Assembly: GCF_902705875.1 (NCBI RefSeq)
Contig: NZ_CACSIK010000001.1
Location: forward strand, 2,193,448 to 2,257,447
Source: Zhongshania aliphaticivorans
GTDB lineage: Bacteria > Pseudomonadota > Gammaproteobacteria > Pseudomonadales > Spongiibacteraceae
DNA: 64,000 nucleotides
Reading direction: 5' to 3'
A model generated the notes under the pieces. The model did no database searches, was not told where the DNA came from, and saw only the letters and a list, made by a program, of their open reading frames with translations. A program made the translations under genes and the position numbers. Numbering within the stretch: the stretch's first letter is position 1; every line of letters begins with the position of its first letter. This document shows, piece by piece, positions 44,824 through 54,360 of the stretch.

Positions 44824-45600
44824 TTAGGCTCCAAGAAACTGTTCGGTAGCAATAAATGCATCACCCAACATAGACGTTAATAGCGGTAATAGATTTGGCA
44901 GTAGACGGTCTACGACCAAGAATCCAATTAACATAGCGATGGGGAAACCCACCGCAAATAAGTTTAATGTTGGCGCAGCACGACTCACAATCCCCACTGC
45001 AAGTTGAACCACTAGCAGGGCAACCACGGCGGGAATCGCTACTCGAATTGCACCTGTAAATAATTCGGCGCCGCGCATCCACACAATACTGAGCTGATCA
45101 CCCGATACTCCGCTGCCACCAACCGGCCAATATTCAAAACTCCGAGCTAATAAGGCCAAAAAGTCGATATGGCCATTCATCGCAACAAAAATAAGCATGG
45201 TAAAAATTAATAGGAATTGGGATAACACCGGCACCTGTGCGCCACGCTGCGGGTCCACCATCATGGCAAACCCTAAACCCATTCCCATCGCAATAATTTG
45301 CCCAGCAAGGATAATGGCATCAAAAACCAGCTGAATAATAAAGCCAATACAGATGCCAATCAGCAATTCATTTGCCGCCATTAATAGGGCTTGATAGCCT
45401 ATTAAATTCTTCACCGGCGGCTCAGGAAGCATCGGCAAGATAACTGCCGTGATAAACACCGACAATAATATGCGCGCCCGTGGGGGAATATAAGCTGCGC
45501 TAAATAACGGCGCTGTAATCATTGCACCGCCAATGCGTAAAAAGGGCAGCCACGCAGAAGCGAGTAAGACACTGAGTTGGTCTGCCGTTGGCGCGATCAT
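44824..45600 (-). CDS. fliR: Flagellar export protein FliR
   Basis: A 258-residue membrane protein with about six helices (family motifs LRIGGAMITAPLFSAAYIPPRARILL and GQIIAMGMGLGFAMMVDPQRGAQVP). Part of the FliPQR export gate. It lies seven bases after fliQ. Confidence 0.95.
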   Translation of the reverse strand: MIAPTADQLSVLLASAWLPFLRIGGAMITAPLFSAAYIPPRARILLSVFITAVILPMLPEPPVKNLIGYQALLMAANELLIGICIGFIIQLVFDAIILAGQIIAMGMGLGFAMMVDPQRGAQVPVLSQFLLIFTMLIFVAMNGHIDFLALLARSFEYWPVGGSGVSGDQLSIVWMRGAELFTGAIRVAIPAVVALLVVQLAVGIVSRAAPTLNLFAVGFPIAMLIGFLVVDRLLPNLLPLLTSMLGDAFIATEQFLGA

Positions 45601-45607
45601 AATCGGC

Positions 45608-45877
45608 TTAACCGACCAAACCTGGAATCATGGCAAATAGCTGTCGGGTATAATCAATCAACTGACCCAACATCCATGGCCCCGTAATACCCATAACCAC
45701 AATTAATACGACGAGCTTAGGAATAAAACTAAGCGTCATATCCTGGATTTGCGTCGCCGCCTGAAACATACCTATCGCTAGGCCTGCTGCTAATGCGGAT
45801 AACAATAAGGGTGCCGCCAACAGCACCGTGACATTCATTGCTTGGCGGCCCAGCTCAATTACGGTATCTGCATTCAT
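45608..45877 (-). CDS. fliQ: Flagellar export protein FliQ
   Basis: An 89-residue protein with two membrane helices and the family motif AGLAIGMFQAATQIQDMTLSF. Part of the export gate. Confidence 0.95.
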   Translation of the reverse strand: MNADTVIELGRQAMNVTVLLAAPLLLSALAAGLAIGMFQAATQIQDMTLSFIPKLVVLIVVMGITGPWMLGQLIDYTRQLFAMIPGLVG

Positions 45878-45917
45878 GGCGAGGTCCCGTTAATTTGTCT
45901 TGTCGCATCTATTGTCG

Positions 45918-46661
45918 TCATTGATAAAAGCTCGCTGCCAGTGATCCCATGACTAGGCCCCAGCCATCCACCAATACAAACAACATAATTTTAAACGGTA
46001 AAGAAATCATCATTGGTGACAACATCATCATACCCATCGACATCAATACACTTGCCACAACCAGATCAATGACAACAAAAGGAATGAATAATAAGAAACC
46101 AATTTGGAAAGCTGTTTTTAATTCGCTAGTCAAAAACGATGCCATGAGAATTGAAAATGGAACATCCTCTGGCTTATCAAACTGTTGCATCCCAGCAATT
46201 TCCGCAAAGCGACCTATATCTTCTTCTCTAGTTTGGCGCAGCATAAATTCACGGAAAGGTGAAAATCCCGTTTCTAAAGCCTGATCGAAAGTTATTTCCT
46301 CAGCAATATAGGGTTTAATCGCATCGTTATATGCAACCTCAGCTATGGGATGCATAATAAATAACGTAAGAAATAATGCGAGGCTGAGCAAAATCTGATT
46401 AGAAGGGGTTTGTCCTGTGCCTAAGGCCTGACGCAGTATGGATAATACAATCATAATCCGAGTAAACGCCGTCATACCTAACAGCAACGCAGGCAACAGC
46501 GTCAGTGCAGTCATGATTGCAAGCAGCTGTAGTGACACGGTGTATTCTTGGCCACCGGCAGCGGTAGGCACCGAGGTTACAGCCGGTAAAGCGAGAGGTG
46601 CAGCACTGGCAAATACAGGTAGGCAAAGCCCTAATAGTGGCAATAACCGTAATAGCCTCAT
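45918..46661 (-). CDS. fliP: Flagellar export protein FliP
   Basis: A 247-residue protein with a cleavable signal peptide (to about A21) and four helices. Typical motifs FTRIMIVLSILRQALGTGQTPSNQIL and PFKIMLFVLVDGW are intact. Export gate component. The start overlaps the fliO stop. Confidence 0.96.
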   Translation of the reverse strand: MRLLRLLPLLGLCLPVFASAAPLALPAVTSVPTAAGGQEYTVSLQLLAIMTALTLLPALLLGMTAFTRIMIVLSILRQALGTGQTPSNQILLSLALFLTLFIMHPIAEVAYNDAIKPYIAEEITFDQALETGFSPFREFMLRQTREEDIGRFAEIAGMQQFDKPEDVPFSILMASFLTSELKTAFQIGFLLFIPFVVIDLVVASVLMSMGMMMLSPMMISLPFKIMLFVLVDGWGLVMGSLAASFYQ

Positions 46662-47182
46662 GATTGGTCACCCTTATTTGCAGAGCTGCGCCGATCTTCT
46701 GCCTTCTTAGGAGTGACTATTTGATGTTTCGCCAATAATTTTGCGAACGCCGATTCCGGCGGTTTGGTATTTTCATCATCCGGCGCCGAGGCCCAGCTAT
46801 GCAATGTATTGATGGCAGTTGTGGTGCATCCCAGAAGTAGTTTCTCGTCGCCCACTTGCACAACCAATAATTTTTCTTTCATGCTGAGCGGGATCTGCGA
46901 CACCAGCTTCACACCAGCCTGCCCTGTGCCTGCCACTAATCGGCTCCGCCTTAGCATCCACATTAAACCGACAATACACAGAATTACAAATACCAAACTG
47001 CTCACCATACCGGTGACATCAAAATTTGGTCCCGCCGGTAAATTAGCCGCCGCTGTACCGTCCGTTGCAACAACCTTTGCAACATCCTGCCCTAACACCG
47101 ACAGAGGAAGTATCAGTAATACCAAGCCCCATAAAGATAGGCGGCGTGCAAGGCAGTAAATATGCTGTGCTAGAACAGTCAT
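46658..47182 (-). CDS. fliO: Flagellar biosynthesis protein FliO
   Basis: A 174-residue protein with an N-terminal signal-like hydrophobic segment (14-32), a second helix (about 60-80) and a cytoplasmic domain with LVSQIPLSMKEKLLVVQVGDEKLLLGCT typical of FliO. It helps assemble the FliPQR gate. Start and stop overlap with fliN and fliP. Confidence 0.9.
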   Translation of the reverse strand: MTVLAQHIYCLARRLSLWGLVLLILPLSVLGQDVAKVVATDGTAAANLPAGPNFDVTGMVSSLVFVILCIVGLMWMLRRSRLVAGTGQAGVKLVSQIPLSMKEKLLVVQVGDEKLLLGCTTTAINTLHSWASAPDDENTKPPESAFAKLLAKHQIVTPKKAEDRRSSANKGDQS

Positions 47183-47550
47183 TAGTGACGCTCACGTTCA
47201 TCTTGACCAACAACTTCGGTTAACATGATTCCGTATTTTTCTTTTACGACTACGATTTCGCCACGAGCGACAAGCGTTCCATTAACAAGGACATCTAACG
47301 GTGTTCCTGCTGCGCGATCTAATTCTATGATTGCACCTTGATTTAAATCTCTAAGATCACGAATACTCATCTTGGTCCGCCCTACTTCGACGGCAACATT
47401 GACATTGACGTCCATGATCATATCTAGACTCATATCATTACTCATGCGCCTGTTTCCTGTTGGTTTTGCTTTAGTTTGTGCTGCATTTGTGTCACCCGCT
47501 GTTATGCCCTCGGCGCTCATATCCTGCTCATTATTCATTTGATCAGTCAT
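47182..47550 (-). CDS. fliN: Flagellar motor switch protein FliN
   Basis: A 122-residue protein whose C-terminal SpoA domain (LDMIMDVNVNVAVEVGRTKM... through EIVVVKEKYGIMLTEVV) forms the C-ring base with FliM. The N-terminal 40 residues are low-complexity, rich in Met, Asn, Gln and Thr. I chose the ATG at 47550 behind GAGG over a GTG one codon earlier. Confidence 0.95.
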   Translation of the reverse strand: MTDQMNNEQDMSAEGITAGDTNAAQTKAKPTGNRRMSNDMSLDMIMDVNVNVAVEVGRTKMSIRDLRDLNQGAIIELDRAAGTPLDVLVNGTLVARGEIVVVKEKYGIMLTEVVGQDERERH

Positions 47551-47559
47551 CACACATCC

Positions 47560-48507
47560 TCAATGCTGGTGTCGATTATTTTCAGATCTGCCACTCAAAC
47601 AAACCGCTAATTTTTCATCGTTACTACCGAATTTACCGTACATAAATGGGCTATCATCAATCATTAGCACAACATCTTCTGCAGATGGAATATCAATAAC
47701 ATCGCCGACTTTTAGCAATGACACCCGCTTCAAGCTCATACGGGTTTGCGCCAAAACCGCAACCAATTCAATGGGTGCCATTTCTAAGCCCTCACGCAAA
47801 CGCTCTCGCCAATCGGCGCTCGACGCCTTGCTAGTAGGCTTTGCTGGATCACTTAAACTGTCACGCACCGCATCTATGGCGCTCCACGGCACGATAGACC
47901 AAAGACCACCGGAAAACTCACCAACATTGACAATAAATCGGGTTGCAACCAAGGAGTCGGCCTCAGCAATGGTGTCTAACATACGAGGATCACTTACCTG
48001 GGCGGCAATAGCCGGCTCAGTTTTCATGACTGACTTCCAAGCACTACCTATTTCACCTAACAGAGCCGAATTTAGCATTTCCATAAAGCTAAATTCAGAA
48101 ACTGATAGCTGCTCCCTCTGACCTTTTTGGATACTTCCTGTACCACCGAAATACCGATCTACCATTTGAAAAACTAGGTCTGACTCAAAGGCCAACAGCA
48201 TATTGGCGCTCATTGGCAAACCACGAATCACTGAAATACTGCATGGTGCAGGCAAGGTATTTAACATTTCATCAAATTTCATGATGGTAATTTTATCAAC
48301 ACGAACCGCTTCAACCGTAGATACAAACTCACGCATGCGATCTCGCGTTGCCGTTGCAAATTGGGCTTGGATAAGAGACAGCGCAGGAATTAGTCTTTGT
48401 ATGGCATAATCTTGCCTTGCCAAATTGTATTTCTCGCGGCTGGGATCATTTTGATCTTCGCCTGCCATTAAGGCTTCTAATTCTTCGGGATCAAGAATAT
48501 CGCTCAC
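47560..48507 (-). CDS. fliM: Flagellar motor switch protein FliM
   Basis: A 315-residue switch protein. The N-terminal DILDPEELEALM is the segment that binds CheY-P, followed by the middle domain (GLPMSANMLLAFESDLVFQMVDRYFGG) and a C-terminal SpoA domain. It starts with GTG, behind GAGG. The CheY-binding peptide is kept although no che genes are seen here, so chemotaxis proteins are probably encoded elsewhere. Confidence 0.95.
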   Translation of the reverse strand: MSDILDPEELEALMAGEDQNDPSREKYNLARQDYAIQRLIPALSLIQAQFATATRDRMREFVSTVEAVRVDKITIMKFDEMLNTLPAPCSISVIRGLPMSANMLLAFESDLVFQMVDRYFGGTGSIQKGQREQLSVSEFSFMEMLNSALLGEIGSAWKSVMKTEPAIAAQVSDPRMLDTIAEADSLVATRFIVNVGEFSGGLWSIVPWSAIDAVRDSLSDPAKPTSKASSADWRERLREGLEMAPIELVAVLAQTRMSLKRVSLLKVGDVIDIPSAEDVVLMIDDSPFMYGKFGSNDEKLAVCLSGRSENNRHQH

Positions 48508-48517
48508 GTCGCTATCC

Positions 48518-48988
48518 TCACTGAATCACGAATTTTGTAAAGTAAACGGCATCCACACCCGCCTTTCCTGACTCTTCCGTTAACACCGCGTTAATAGTTA
48601 GCAATGCTTCGTCTTGCAGAGTTTGGCGCTGCTCTGGAGTGGTAATGGCTGCCCGGTCTAATTTACTAAATAACATGAGTAAATCATTTCGAATACGCGG
48701 CTCATACTGTTCAACACGTGAGAAGGCATCATCTCGCCGAGACATCAGCTCTATTTCCACCATTAGGAATCGAATTCCTCTCTCGTTCTGCAAATTAACA
48801 ACTAAAGAAGGTGATAGGCTGTAATACTCTGGCGCTTTCTTTCCCACTGCCTTTTCTTCAACAGGCTGGCCGTCTTCACCTACGGTAGTGGGCTCTGGTG
48901 CGGGAGGACGAGTAAAAAACCAAGTTGCACCTATGGCGGCAATAAGAACTACCACCTGTATAGCAATCATAATAATTTTTTTATTCAT
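48518..48988 (-). CDS. fliL: Flagellar basal body-associated protein FliL
   Basis: A 156-residue protein with one N-terminal membrane helix (about 6-26) and a periplasmic stomatin-like domain (YYSLSPSLVVNLQN). It stabilises stators around the motor. A sigma-54 promoter lies about 50 bases before the ATG. Confidence 0.92.
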   Translation of the reverse strand: MNKKIIMIAIQVVVLIAAIGATWFFTRPPAPEPTTVGEDGQPVEEKAVGKKAPEYYSLSPSLVVNLQNERGIRFLMVEIELMSRRDDAFSRVEQYEPRIRNDLLMLFSKLDRAAITTPEQRQTLQDEALLTINAVLTEESGKAGVDAVYFTKFVIQ

Positions 48989-49038
48989 ACCGCTCCCATT
49001 ACCTTAATCGTCAATAATCTGCGTTCTTAATAGAGTAG

Positions 49039-49054
49039 AGCAAGCCTTATGCCA
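49039..49054 (-). promoter_or_regulatory. Sigma-54 promoter of the fliL operon
   Basis: On the minus strand, TGGCAT-AAGGC-TTGCT matches the sigma-54 consensus with one change in the -24 box. Transcription would start near 49028, about 40 bases before the fliL ATG. Confidence 0.8.
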
Positions 49055-49110
49055 AATAACTATATCTTTAAATATCAATAACTTAGGAAATTTAATCACT
49101 GAATTGACAA

Positions 49111-49122
49111 TTTTTTGGCGAA
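49111..49122. repeat. TTTTTTGGCGAA element, copy 1
   Basis: The 12-mer lies about 65 bp upstream of the fliL sigma-54 promoter. The same 12-mer occurs at the same distance from the promoter of the second sigma-54 activator gene (57653). Candidate activator site. Confidence 0.45.
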
Positions 49123-49368
49123 AAGCTTGAGCCCGAAGCCACTCTAACAACACAGGAAAATGCAGCTATTAGTAATAACCACAGCGAGGGTAGGCACAGA
49201 TATCAACAAGAAGAAAAAACAGAGGGAATAAAACTAAAGCTCACCATCACTTTATAGGGTAGGAGTAGCAACACTCACCACGGCCATAAACATCAACTAG
49301 TGACCAATCTATAGCTCTAATAATTGCACCTAGTCAAGGGATGACCATATAAACGAGGCTTTGTGAAG

Positions 49369-50571
49369 CTAGGCATAATAATCAACACCACTATTTTGCA
49401 ATACGACATCGACATTCATTGCGCCTACTAAACTACCTTCTTCGTCAGCGCCATTATCTACAAGCCCTGACTGATTAATATTATTATTTTTGGCAGTTTC
49501 TGATCCTTCATCGGCGGTTTGTCCAGCAGCTTGTTGTTGACCGCCATTTGCAGAGGCATTGTCATTTAAGTTTGGATTATGACTCACCTTCGCTTCTTCT
49601 AAGCGTAGGCCTTGATTTTCTAGACCGCTGTGAAGCCGCGGCATCATTTTTTCCATTAGCTCAGACGTATCCTTACTCTGTGCTTGAATTTGCACAGTAG
49701 TAGCCTCGCCTTGAACCGACAACTGCACGTGGATACTCCCTAGCTCAGCCGGATGCAATTGCATTGTTGCAGTGTGAACACCGTTGCCCGCCATCCAAGA
49801 AATCTTCGCGGACATGGCCTGTGACCATGCGGGATCAGTGAGAGCATTTTGTGTGACGGCAAGATTCACTGGCGCGCGCAGGGTGCTGGCATCTGATGAT
49901 TTTGAAACAAGCGCGGTAGGCAATTCAATACTCAAGCCAGAGTCCGCACTCACATCAAGAGTGGGGTTCGTCATTTTAGCCGGCATTAAGTTTGCTGCCG
50001 AACTTAACTGCATAGCAGTCGCAAAACCTGTCGTTGGCTTGCTTAATTCTGCTGCCGAGCCACCAAGAAGACTAGCGCTTGTCTTTAAATCAGACATATT
50101 TTCAGTTTGCTTAGCAAAAGCAGCCGCGGCAATATCACCACTATCCGTCATGCCATCTGCTATATCAGCCGAATTAATACCTATCTGGCTTCCTGTAAGC
50201 GCGCTGGGCCGCTTAGACCAATCTAATTGTGATTGCTGCAAGGCAAACAAGTCACTGCGCTCATCGCCTACTTCCTGCTGACTTAGCTCATCCGCAGTCG
50301 CCGCAAAAAACGGCATATCTTCACCGCTGTCCGGCAACAAACCGCCCTCTACACCAAATTCTGACAAGGAGTCTGAGAAAATATCTACATCGCCACTTAA
50401 CTGATCACCGCTTTCGTTATGTGACGCTGCAGACCCACCGGCCTGGGCATCACCCAATAACTTATTAAACGATGCCCCTGACTCCGCCGCATCACTGCCT
50501 AGGCTATTAGAGACATTGTTTTTTGGCTTCACATCATTGTTTAACAGCGGTGAACCAACACTAGTTTGCAT
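49369..50571 (-). CDS. fliK: Flagellar hook-length control protein FliK
   Basis: A 400-residue protein with a low-complexity N-terminal ruler region (Ser, Gly, Asp, Ala rich) and the conserved C-terminal Flg_hook domain (TATMQLHPAELGSIHVQLSVQGEATTVQIQ, about 275-305). It measures hook length and triggers the FlhB switch. I chose the ATG at 50571 over a TTG three codons earlier, because AAGG is then nine bases away. Confidence 0.9.
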   Translation of the reverse strand: MQTSVGSPLLNNDVKPKNNVSNSLGSDAAESGASFNKLLGDAQAGGSAASHNESGDQLSGDVDIFSDSLSEFGVEGGLLPDSGEDMPFFAATADELSQQEVGDERSDLFALQQSQLDWSKRPSALTGSQIGINSADIADGMTDSGDIAAAAFAKQTENMSDLKTSASLLGGSAAELSKPTTGFATAMQLSSAANLMPAKMTNPTLDVSADSGLSIELPTALVSKSSDASTLRAPVNLAVTQNALTDPAWSQAMSAKISWMAGNGVHTATMQLHPAELGSIHVQLSVQGEATTVQIQAQSKDTSELMEKMMPRLHSGLENQGLRLEEAKVSHNPNLNDNASANGGQQQAAGQTADEGSETAKNNNINQSGLVDNGADEEGSLVGAMNVDVVLQNSGVDYYA

Positions 50572-50676
50572 AGTTTTCAACCTTGCTTTTTACACGTCAT
50601 CTTGTAAAAAAAATTATGAATAAAATGGTAAAAGATAAATTCTCATTCAACTAACAATATATTTTAGTGGTTATAC

Positions 50677-50692
50677 TGCAATGCTTATGCCA
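50677..50692 (-). promoter_or_regulatory. Sigma-54-like promoter upstream of fliK
   Basis: On the minus strand, TGGCAT-AAGCA-TTGCA matches the sigma-54 consensus with one mismatch in the -24 box. It overlaps the last codons of fliJ and lies about 100 bases before the fliK ATG. Confidence 0.65.
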
Positions 50693-51149
50693 TCACATTG
50701 TCTTGACGCATTGCCCATACAAATCGTTGACTACTTAAATCGTCTGCAGTGCGCTGCTCTACCACATCAGCCTCGCGACGCTCTTGATCTCGATAGCGAT
50801 CCGTCAATTTTTGCATGCTCATTGCACGCCGGCGACTGTCCATCCAATGTTTACGATCTGCATTCATGGTGGCTTCCGCAGCTCGTAGAATATCGTTTTG
50901 CTGGTTGATAGCTGCCGCCAATTTGGCCATGAAAGCTCGAGATTCCTGCAAGCGATGTAAATCTAAAAATTCATCAACAGGCTTTCTGCTTGAATCTATA
51001 TACTCTTGATAATATTGTTTTAATTCATTTAACTTTTTCTGTTGGTCCTCGTACACACGCTGGCTATTAGCAAATATATCGGCCTTTTCACGCTCATTTC
51101 GTTCTGCAATACTATTCACAGATTCCATACGCTTAGATTTCTTCAACAT
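50685..51149 (-). CDS. fliJ: Flagellar export chaperone/ATPase regulator FliJ
   Basis: A 154-residue, mostly coiled-coil protein (heptads through about 15-130, for example RVYEDQQKKLNELKQYYQEY). It couples the FliI ATPase to the export gate. AAGAGG precedes the ATG. Its position between fliI and fliK supports the call, since sequence identity in this family is low. Confidence 0.9.
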   Translation of the reverse strand: MLKKSKRMESVNSIAERNEREKADIFANSQRVYEDQQKKLNELKQYYQEYIDSSRKPVDEFLDLHRLQESRAFMAKLAAAINQQNDILRAAEATMNADRKHWMDSRRRAMSMQKLTDRYRDQERREADVVEQRTADDLSSQRFVWAMRQDNVMA

Positions 51150-51198
51150 TCAGGCCTCTTTAGCTTCTCAAAAATCTCATCTTAGGTACCTTAAAAGC

Positions 51199-52536
51199 TT
51201 ACCCATCTAACAGAATATTCAACTGGTCTAAGGCACTGTCAAATCGCTCTGACTCATCGTATGCCTGCTGTAAAAAGCTCACCATTCTTGGCCAAACGGT
51301 AACGGCATGGTCCAAACGTGCATCGCTACCACGCTGATAAGCGCCGATAGTGATCAAATCCTTGTTTTGCTGATACAGCGAATACATCTGTCTAAAATGA
51401 CGAACCTGATCCTGATGGCTCTTGTCAGTCACATCATTCATTGCCCGACTAACAGAGCGTTCAATGTCTATCGCAGGGAAATGTCCTGCATCCGCTAGCG
51501 CCCTAGACAGCACCACATGGCCATCTAAAATCGCTCTTGCCGAATCCACAATTGGATCATTTTGATCATCACCCTCGGCGAGCACGGTATAAAATGCGGT
51601 TATCGAACCGCCACCTGCTGCACCATTTCCAGCTCGCTCAACCAATGCTGGTAAACGCGCAAACACTGACGGCGGATAGCCCTTGGTCGCTGGAGGCTCT
51701 CCAGTAGCTAGAGCAACTTCACGTTGAGCTTGAGCGAAACGAGTTAAAGAATCCATAAGTAGTAACACTTGCTTGCCTTGATCGCGAAAGTGCTCGGCGA
51801 TAGAAGTTGCCAGCCAAGCGCCACGCATACGCATCAAAGGCGGATGGTCTGCCGGTGTTGCAATGACCACAGCTCGCTTCATGTCTTCAGTCCCGAGAAT
51901 ACTGTCAATAAACTCTTTTACTTCTCGACCACGCTCACCAATCAGCGCCACCACCACCACATCGGCTTCAGTAAATCGCGTCATCATGCCCAGTAGTACA
52001 CTTTTACCAACACCGCTACCCGCAAATAATCCTAAGCGCTGACCACGCCCCACAGTGAGCAAAGCGTTAATAGAACGCACTCCAACATCTAGAGGTTCAC
52101 GTATTGGCTGACGTAATAAAGGATTAATCGGAACCCCAGAAATAGATCGAGTTTGACTACACTGCAGCGGGCCTCGACCATCTAGTGGTTTAGCCGCGCC
52201 ATCCAACACTCGCCCTAACAAGCCATCACCAACGGGAAAATCTGAGCCCTTGGCAATGGGAATAACACGGGCGTTAGGCATCACTCCACGCAATTCACCC
52301 GTTGGCATTAATAAGATTTTGTCCGTGGCAAAACCAACAACCTCGGTTTCTAACCATTCTCCGTCAGCGGTCTCGACTAAACAGTAGCCCCCAACGGGAG
52401 CTTTACACCCCACCGCCTCTAGCATGGTGCCAACAACACGTTTTAGCTGCCCTTCTACAACGGGCTGATCATTCGTACTTAGGCGCTGGCGGTACTGCGC
52501 AAATTTTGCAGCCATAGATTCATGTGACGTGGACAT
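51199..52536 (-). CDS. fliI: Flagellum-specific ATPase FliI
   Basis: A 445-residue F1-beta-like ATPase with the Walker [18 protein letters not shown] (about 165) and Walker [19 protein letters not shown] (about 250). It drives unfolding and delivery of export substrates. AAAGGAG precedes the ATG. Confidence 0.96.
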   Translation of the reverse strand: MSTSHESMAAKFAQYRQRLSTNDQPVVEGQLKRVVGTMLEAVGCKAPVGGYCLVETADGEWLETEVVGFATDKILLMPTGELRGVMPNARVIPIAKGSDFPVGDGLLGRVLDGAAKPLDGRGPLQCSQTRSISGVPINPLLRQPIREPLDVGVRSINALLTVGRGQRLGLFAGSGVGKSVLLGMMTRFTEADVVVVALIGERGREVKEFIDSILGTEDMKRAVVIATPADHPPLMRMRGAWLATSIAEHFRDQGKQVLLLMDSLTRFAQAQREVALATGEPPATKGYPPSVFARLPALVERAGNGAAGGGSITAFYTVLAEGDDQNDPIVDSARAILDGHVVLSRALADAGHFPAIDIERSVSRAMNDVTDKSHQDQVRHFRQMYSLYQQNKDLITIGAYQRGSDARLDHAVTVWPRMVSFLQQAYDESERFDSALDQLNILLDG

Positions 52537-52578
52537 GAATACTCCTTTTTATATTAAAACCGTTGGCTAACAAGCTCA

Positions 52579-53295
52579 TCAGCCATCTATTGGCGGAAAC
52601 TCCTGCGCCCCGACTATGTCTGCGGTAATACGTTGTAAGCGGGTTTCGAGCTCTTCATCGATGCGTGAATACTCATTGCTAATACGGCAACCGCCTCGGC
52701 TGATTGTGGCGTCTTCCTGCAGAATCCATGATGAATCAATTGCTTCGCCACGATCTTCAGCGACTTGCCGAAGAACATCGGCATCTGCTGGATTAAGCCA
52801 AATGCTTAGATCACCATTACTAACCGGCAGGGCCTCTATCGCCTGATGGACAAGATTCTCAATTATTTCCGGCTTAACACTGATTTCATGCCGCAGTAAT
52901 TGGCTCGCCAACACCATCGTCATTTTTAGAAGTTCACGCTCTAGCTCTGCATCTACATATTTTTGTGATTCTCGCAACGCAGCAATTGCCAGTTGAAGCT
53001 GCTGACTTTGCTCGGCGAGAATACCTTTCGCCTCCGCCTGCCCCTCTGCCAATCCTTGCTGGAACCCCTGCTTCTTGGCTTCTTCACGAAGTGCATCCAA
53101 TTCTTTGGCGATATCGTTTGCTGAAGGCCCATCATTCTTAGCCACTGAGGGTTCAACGACCGGCCCTGTCATTTTTGGAGGAACCCAATTTTGATATTGG
53201 CTATTGGGCGTTATTGGTTCATTCAGATCAGGCTCATCCACAGCCACATCTTCGCCAATGATACGAGGACTAAAGACTTGGAATATATCCGCCAT
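52579..53295 (-). CDS. fliH: Flagellar assembly protein FliH
   Basis: A 238-residue negative regulator and tether of FliI. The N-terminal 70 residues are Pro- and Asp-rich. The central coiled coil contains the family GxxxG-like repeats (KKQGFQQGLAEGQAEAKG, about 75-92), and the C-terminal part matches HrpE/FliH. AAGGAG precedes the ATG. Confidence 0.93.
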   Translation of the reverse strand: MADIFQVFSPRIIGEDVAVDEPDLNEPITPNSQYQNWVPPKMTGPVVEPSVAKNDGPSANDIAKELDALREEAKKQGFQQGLAEGQAEAKGILAEQSQQLQLAIAALRESQKYVDAELERELLKMTMVLASQLLRHEISVKPEIIENLVHQAIEALPVSNGDLSIWLNPADADVLRQVAEDRGEAIDSSWILQEDATISRGGCRISNEYSRIDEELETRLQRITADIVGAQEFPPIDG

Positions 53296-53340
53296 GACGA
53301 CTCCTTAAGATGAAAGCAAGCTGATTTTATTGACCACCGA

Positions 53341-54360
53341 TTAAACGTAGTCGTCGCCACCGCGGCCCAAATCTATCTGACCTGCATCTGCCAATTTCCT
53401 TGCAATGGCGAGAATATCTTTTTGGGCTGCTTCAACGTCACTGAGCTTCATTGGTCCACGTGATTCCATATCTTCTACCAACATTTCTCTAGCGCGCTTA
53501 GACATATTGCCTAGAAGCTTTTCACGCACTGCCTCATCAGCCCCTTTTAACGCCACCGGTAGTACGTCAGAACTCACCTCTCTCAGCAGTAACTGAATGC
53601 CTTTATCGGGAATGCTAATAAGATTTCCAAAGACGAACATTAAGTCTTGAATACGCTCTGATAACGTTTGGTTTTCTTTTGCCACCGCCTCCAAAATGCG
53701 CTCTTCGGCATCTGGGTCTAGGCCATTCATAATGCCGGCTACGGTCATTGCACCATCAATTTTTCTATTCTTAAACGTAGCGGTAACCGAGAGCTTTTTC
53801 TTTAATACAGACTGTAATTGCCTCATGGCCGACTGCGGGATCGTTTTCATATTCGCAATGCGCATGACAATATCGTCTTGTAAATTGGCTGGCATTTGCT
53901 TAAGCACTGCCACGGCCTGTGCTTGATCCATATGGGCCATCGTAATGGCAATTATCTGCGGATGCTCATCCTGAAGCATATGCAGCAACGCCTCGGGCTC
54001 CAACCAGCGCAAAGAGCTCATTTCCTGTGATTCTTCATCACCTAAAACTCGATCAGCTAAAGTACTGCCCTTTTGATCACCCAAAGTTGATGTAAATAAC
54101 TTTCTTACATAGCCCTGAACCCCCACACCTAATGAGGTTTCTTGGTGTAAGGCAGACCTAAAGTCATCAACAACCGCCTCTGCCAAACTGTTATCTACAC
54201 TGCGAATTGAAGCCATTGCCGTACCAATACGTTCAACCTCATAAGGCTCAACAAATTTAAGTACTTTAGACGCCTGCTCCTCACCTAACATCAATAAGAA
54301 CAACGCTGCCTTTTCACTGCCGTTGCCACCAGAACTCATTGCCGCCTCAGGATTTGCCAT
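53341..54360 (-). CDS. fliG: Flagellar motor switch protein FliG
   Basis: A 339-residue rotor protein with N, middle and C domains (EEPxV-like LRWLEPEALLHMLQDEHPQIIAITMAHM in the middle domain; charged torque helix EKLLGNMSKRAREMLVEDMESRGPMKLSDVEAAQ). The start overlaps fliF by 14 bases. Confidence 0.96.
   Translation of the reverse strand: MANPEAAMSSGGNGSEKAALFLLMLGEEQASKVLKFVEPYEVERIGTAMASIRSVDNSLAEAVVDDFRSALHQETSLGVGVQGYVRKLFTSTLGDQKGSTLADRVLGDEESQEMSSLRWLEPEALLHMLQDEHPQIIAITMAHMDQAQAVAVLKQMPANLQDDIVMRIANMKTIPQSAMRQLQSVLKKKLSVTATFKNRKIDGAMTVAGIMNGLDPDAEERILEAVAKENQTLSERIQDLMFVFGNLISIPDKGIQLLLREVSSDVLPVALKGADEAVREKLLGNMSKRAREMLVEDMESRGPMKLSDVEAAQKDILAIARKLADAGQIDLGRGGDDYV

Larger units (their letters stand above)
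48989..49368. other. Gap between fliK and fliL with promoter elements
   Basis: This 380-base spacer holds the fliL sigma-54 promoter at 49039-49054 and the element TTTTTTGGCGAA at 49111-49122. No gene was recognised in the rest, which is AT-rich. It breaks an otherwise compact flagellar operon into two transcripts. Confidence 0.6.
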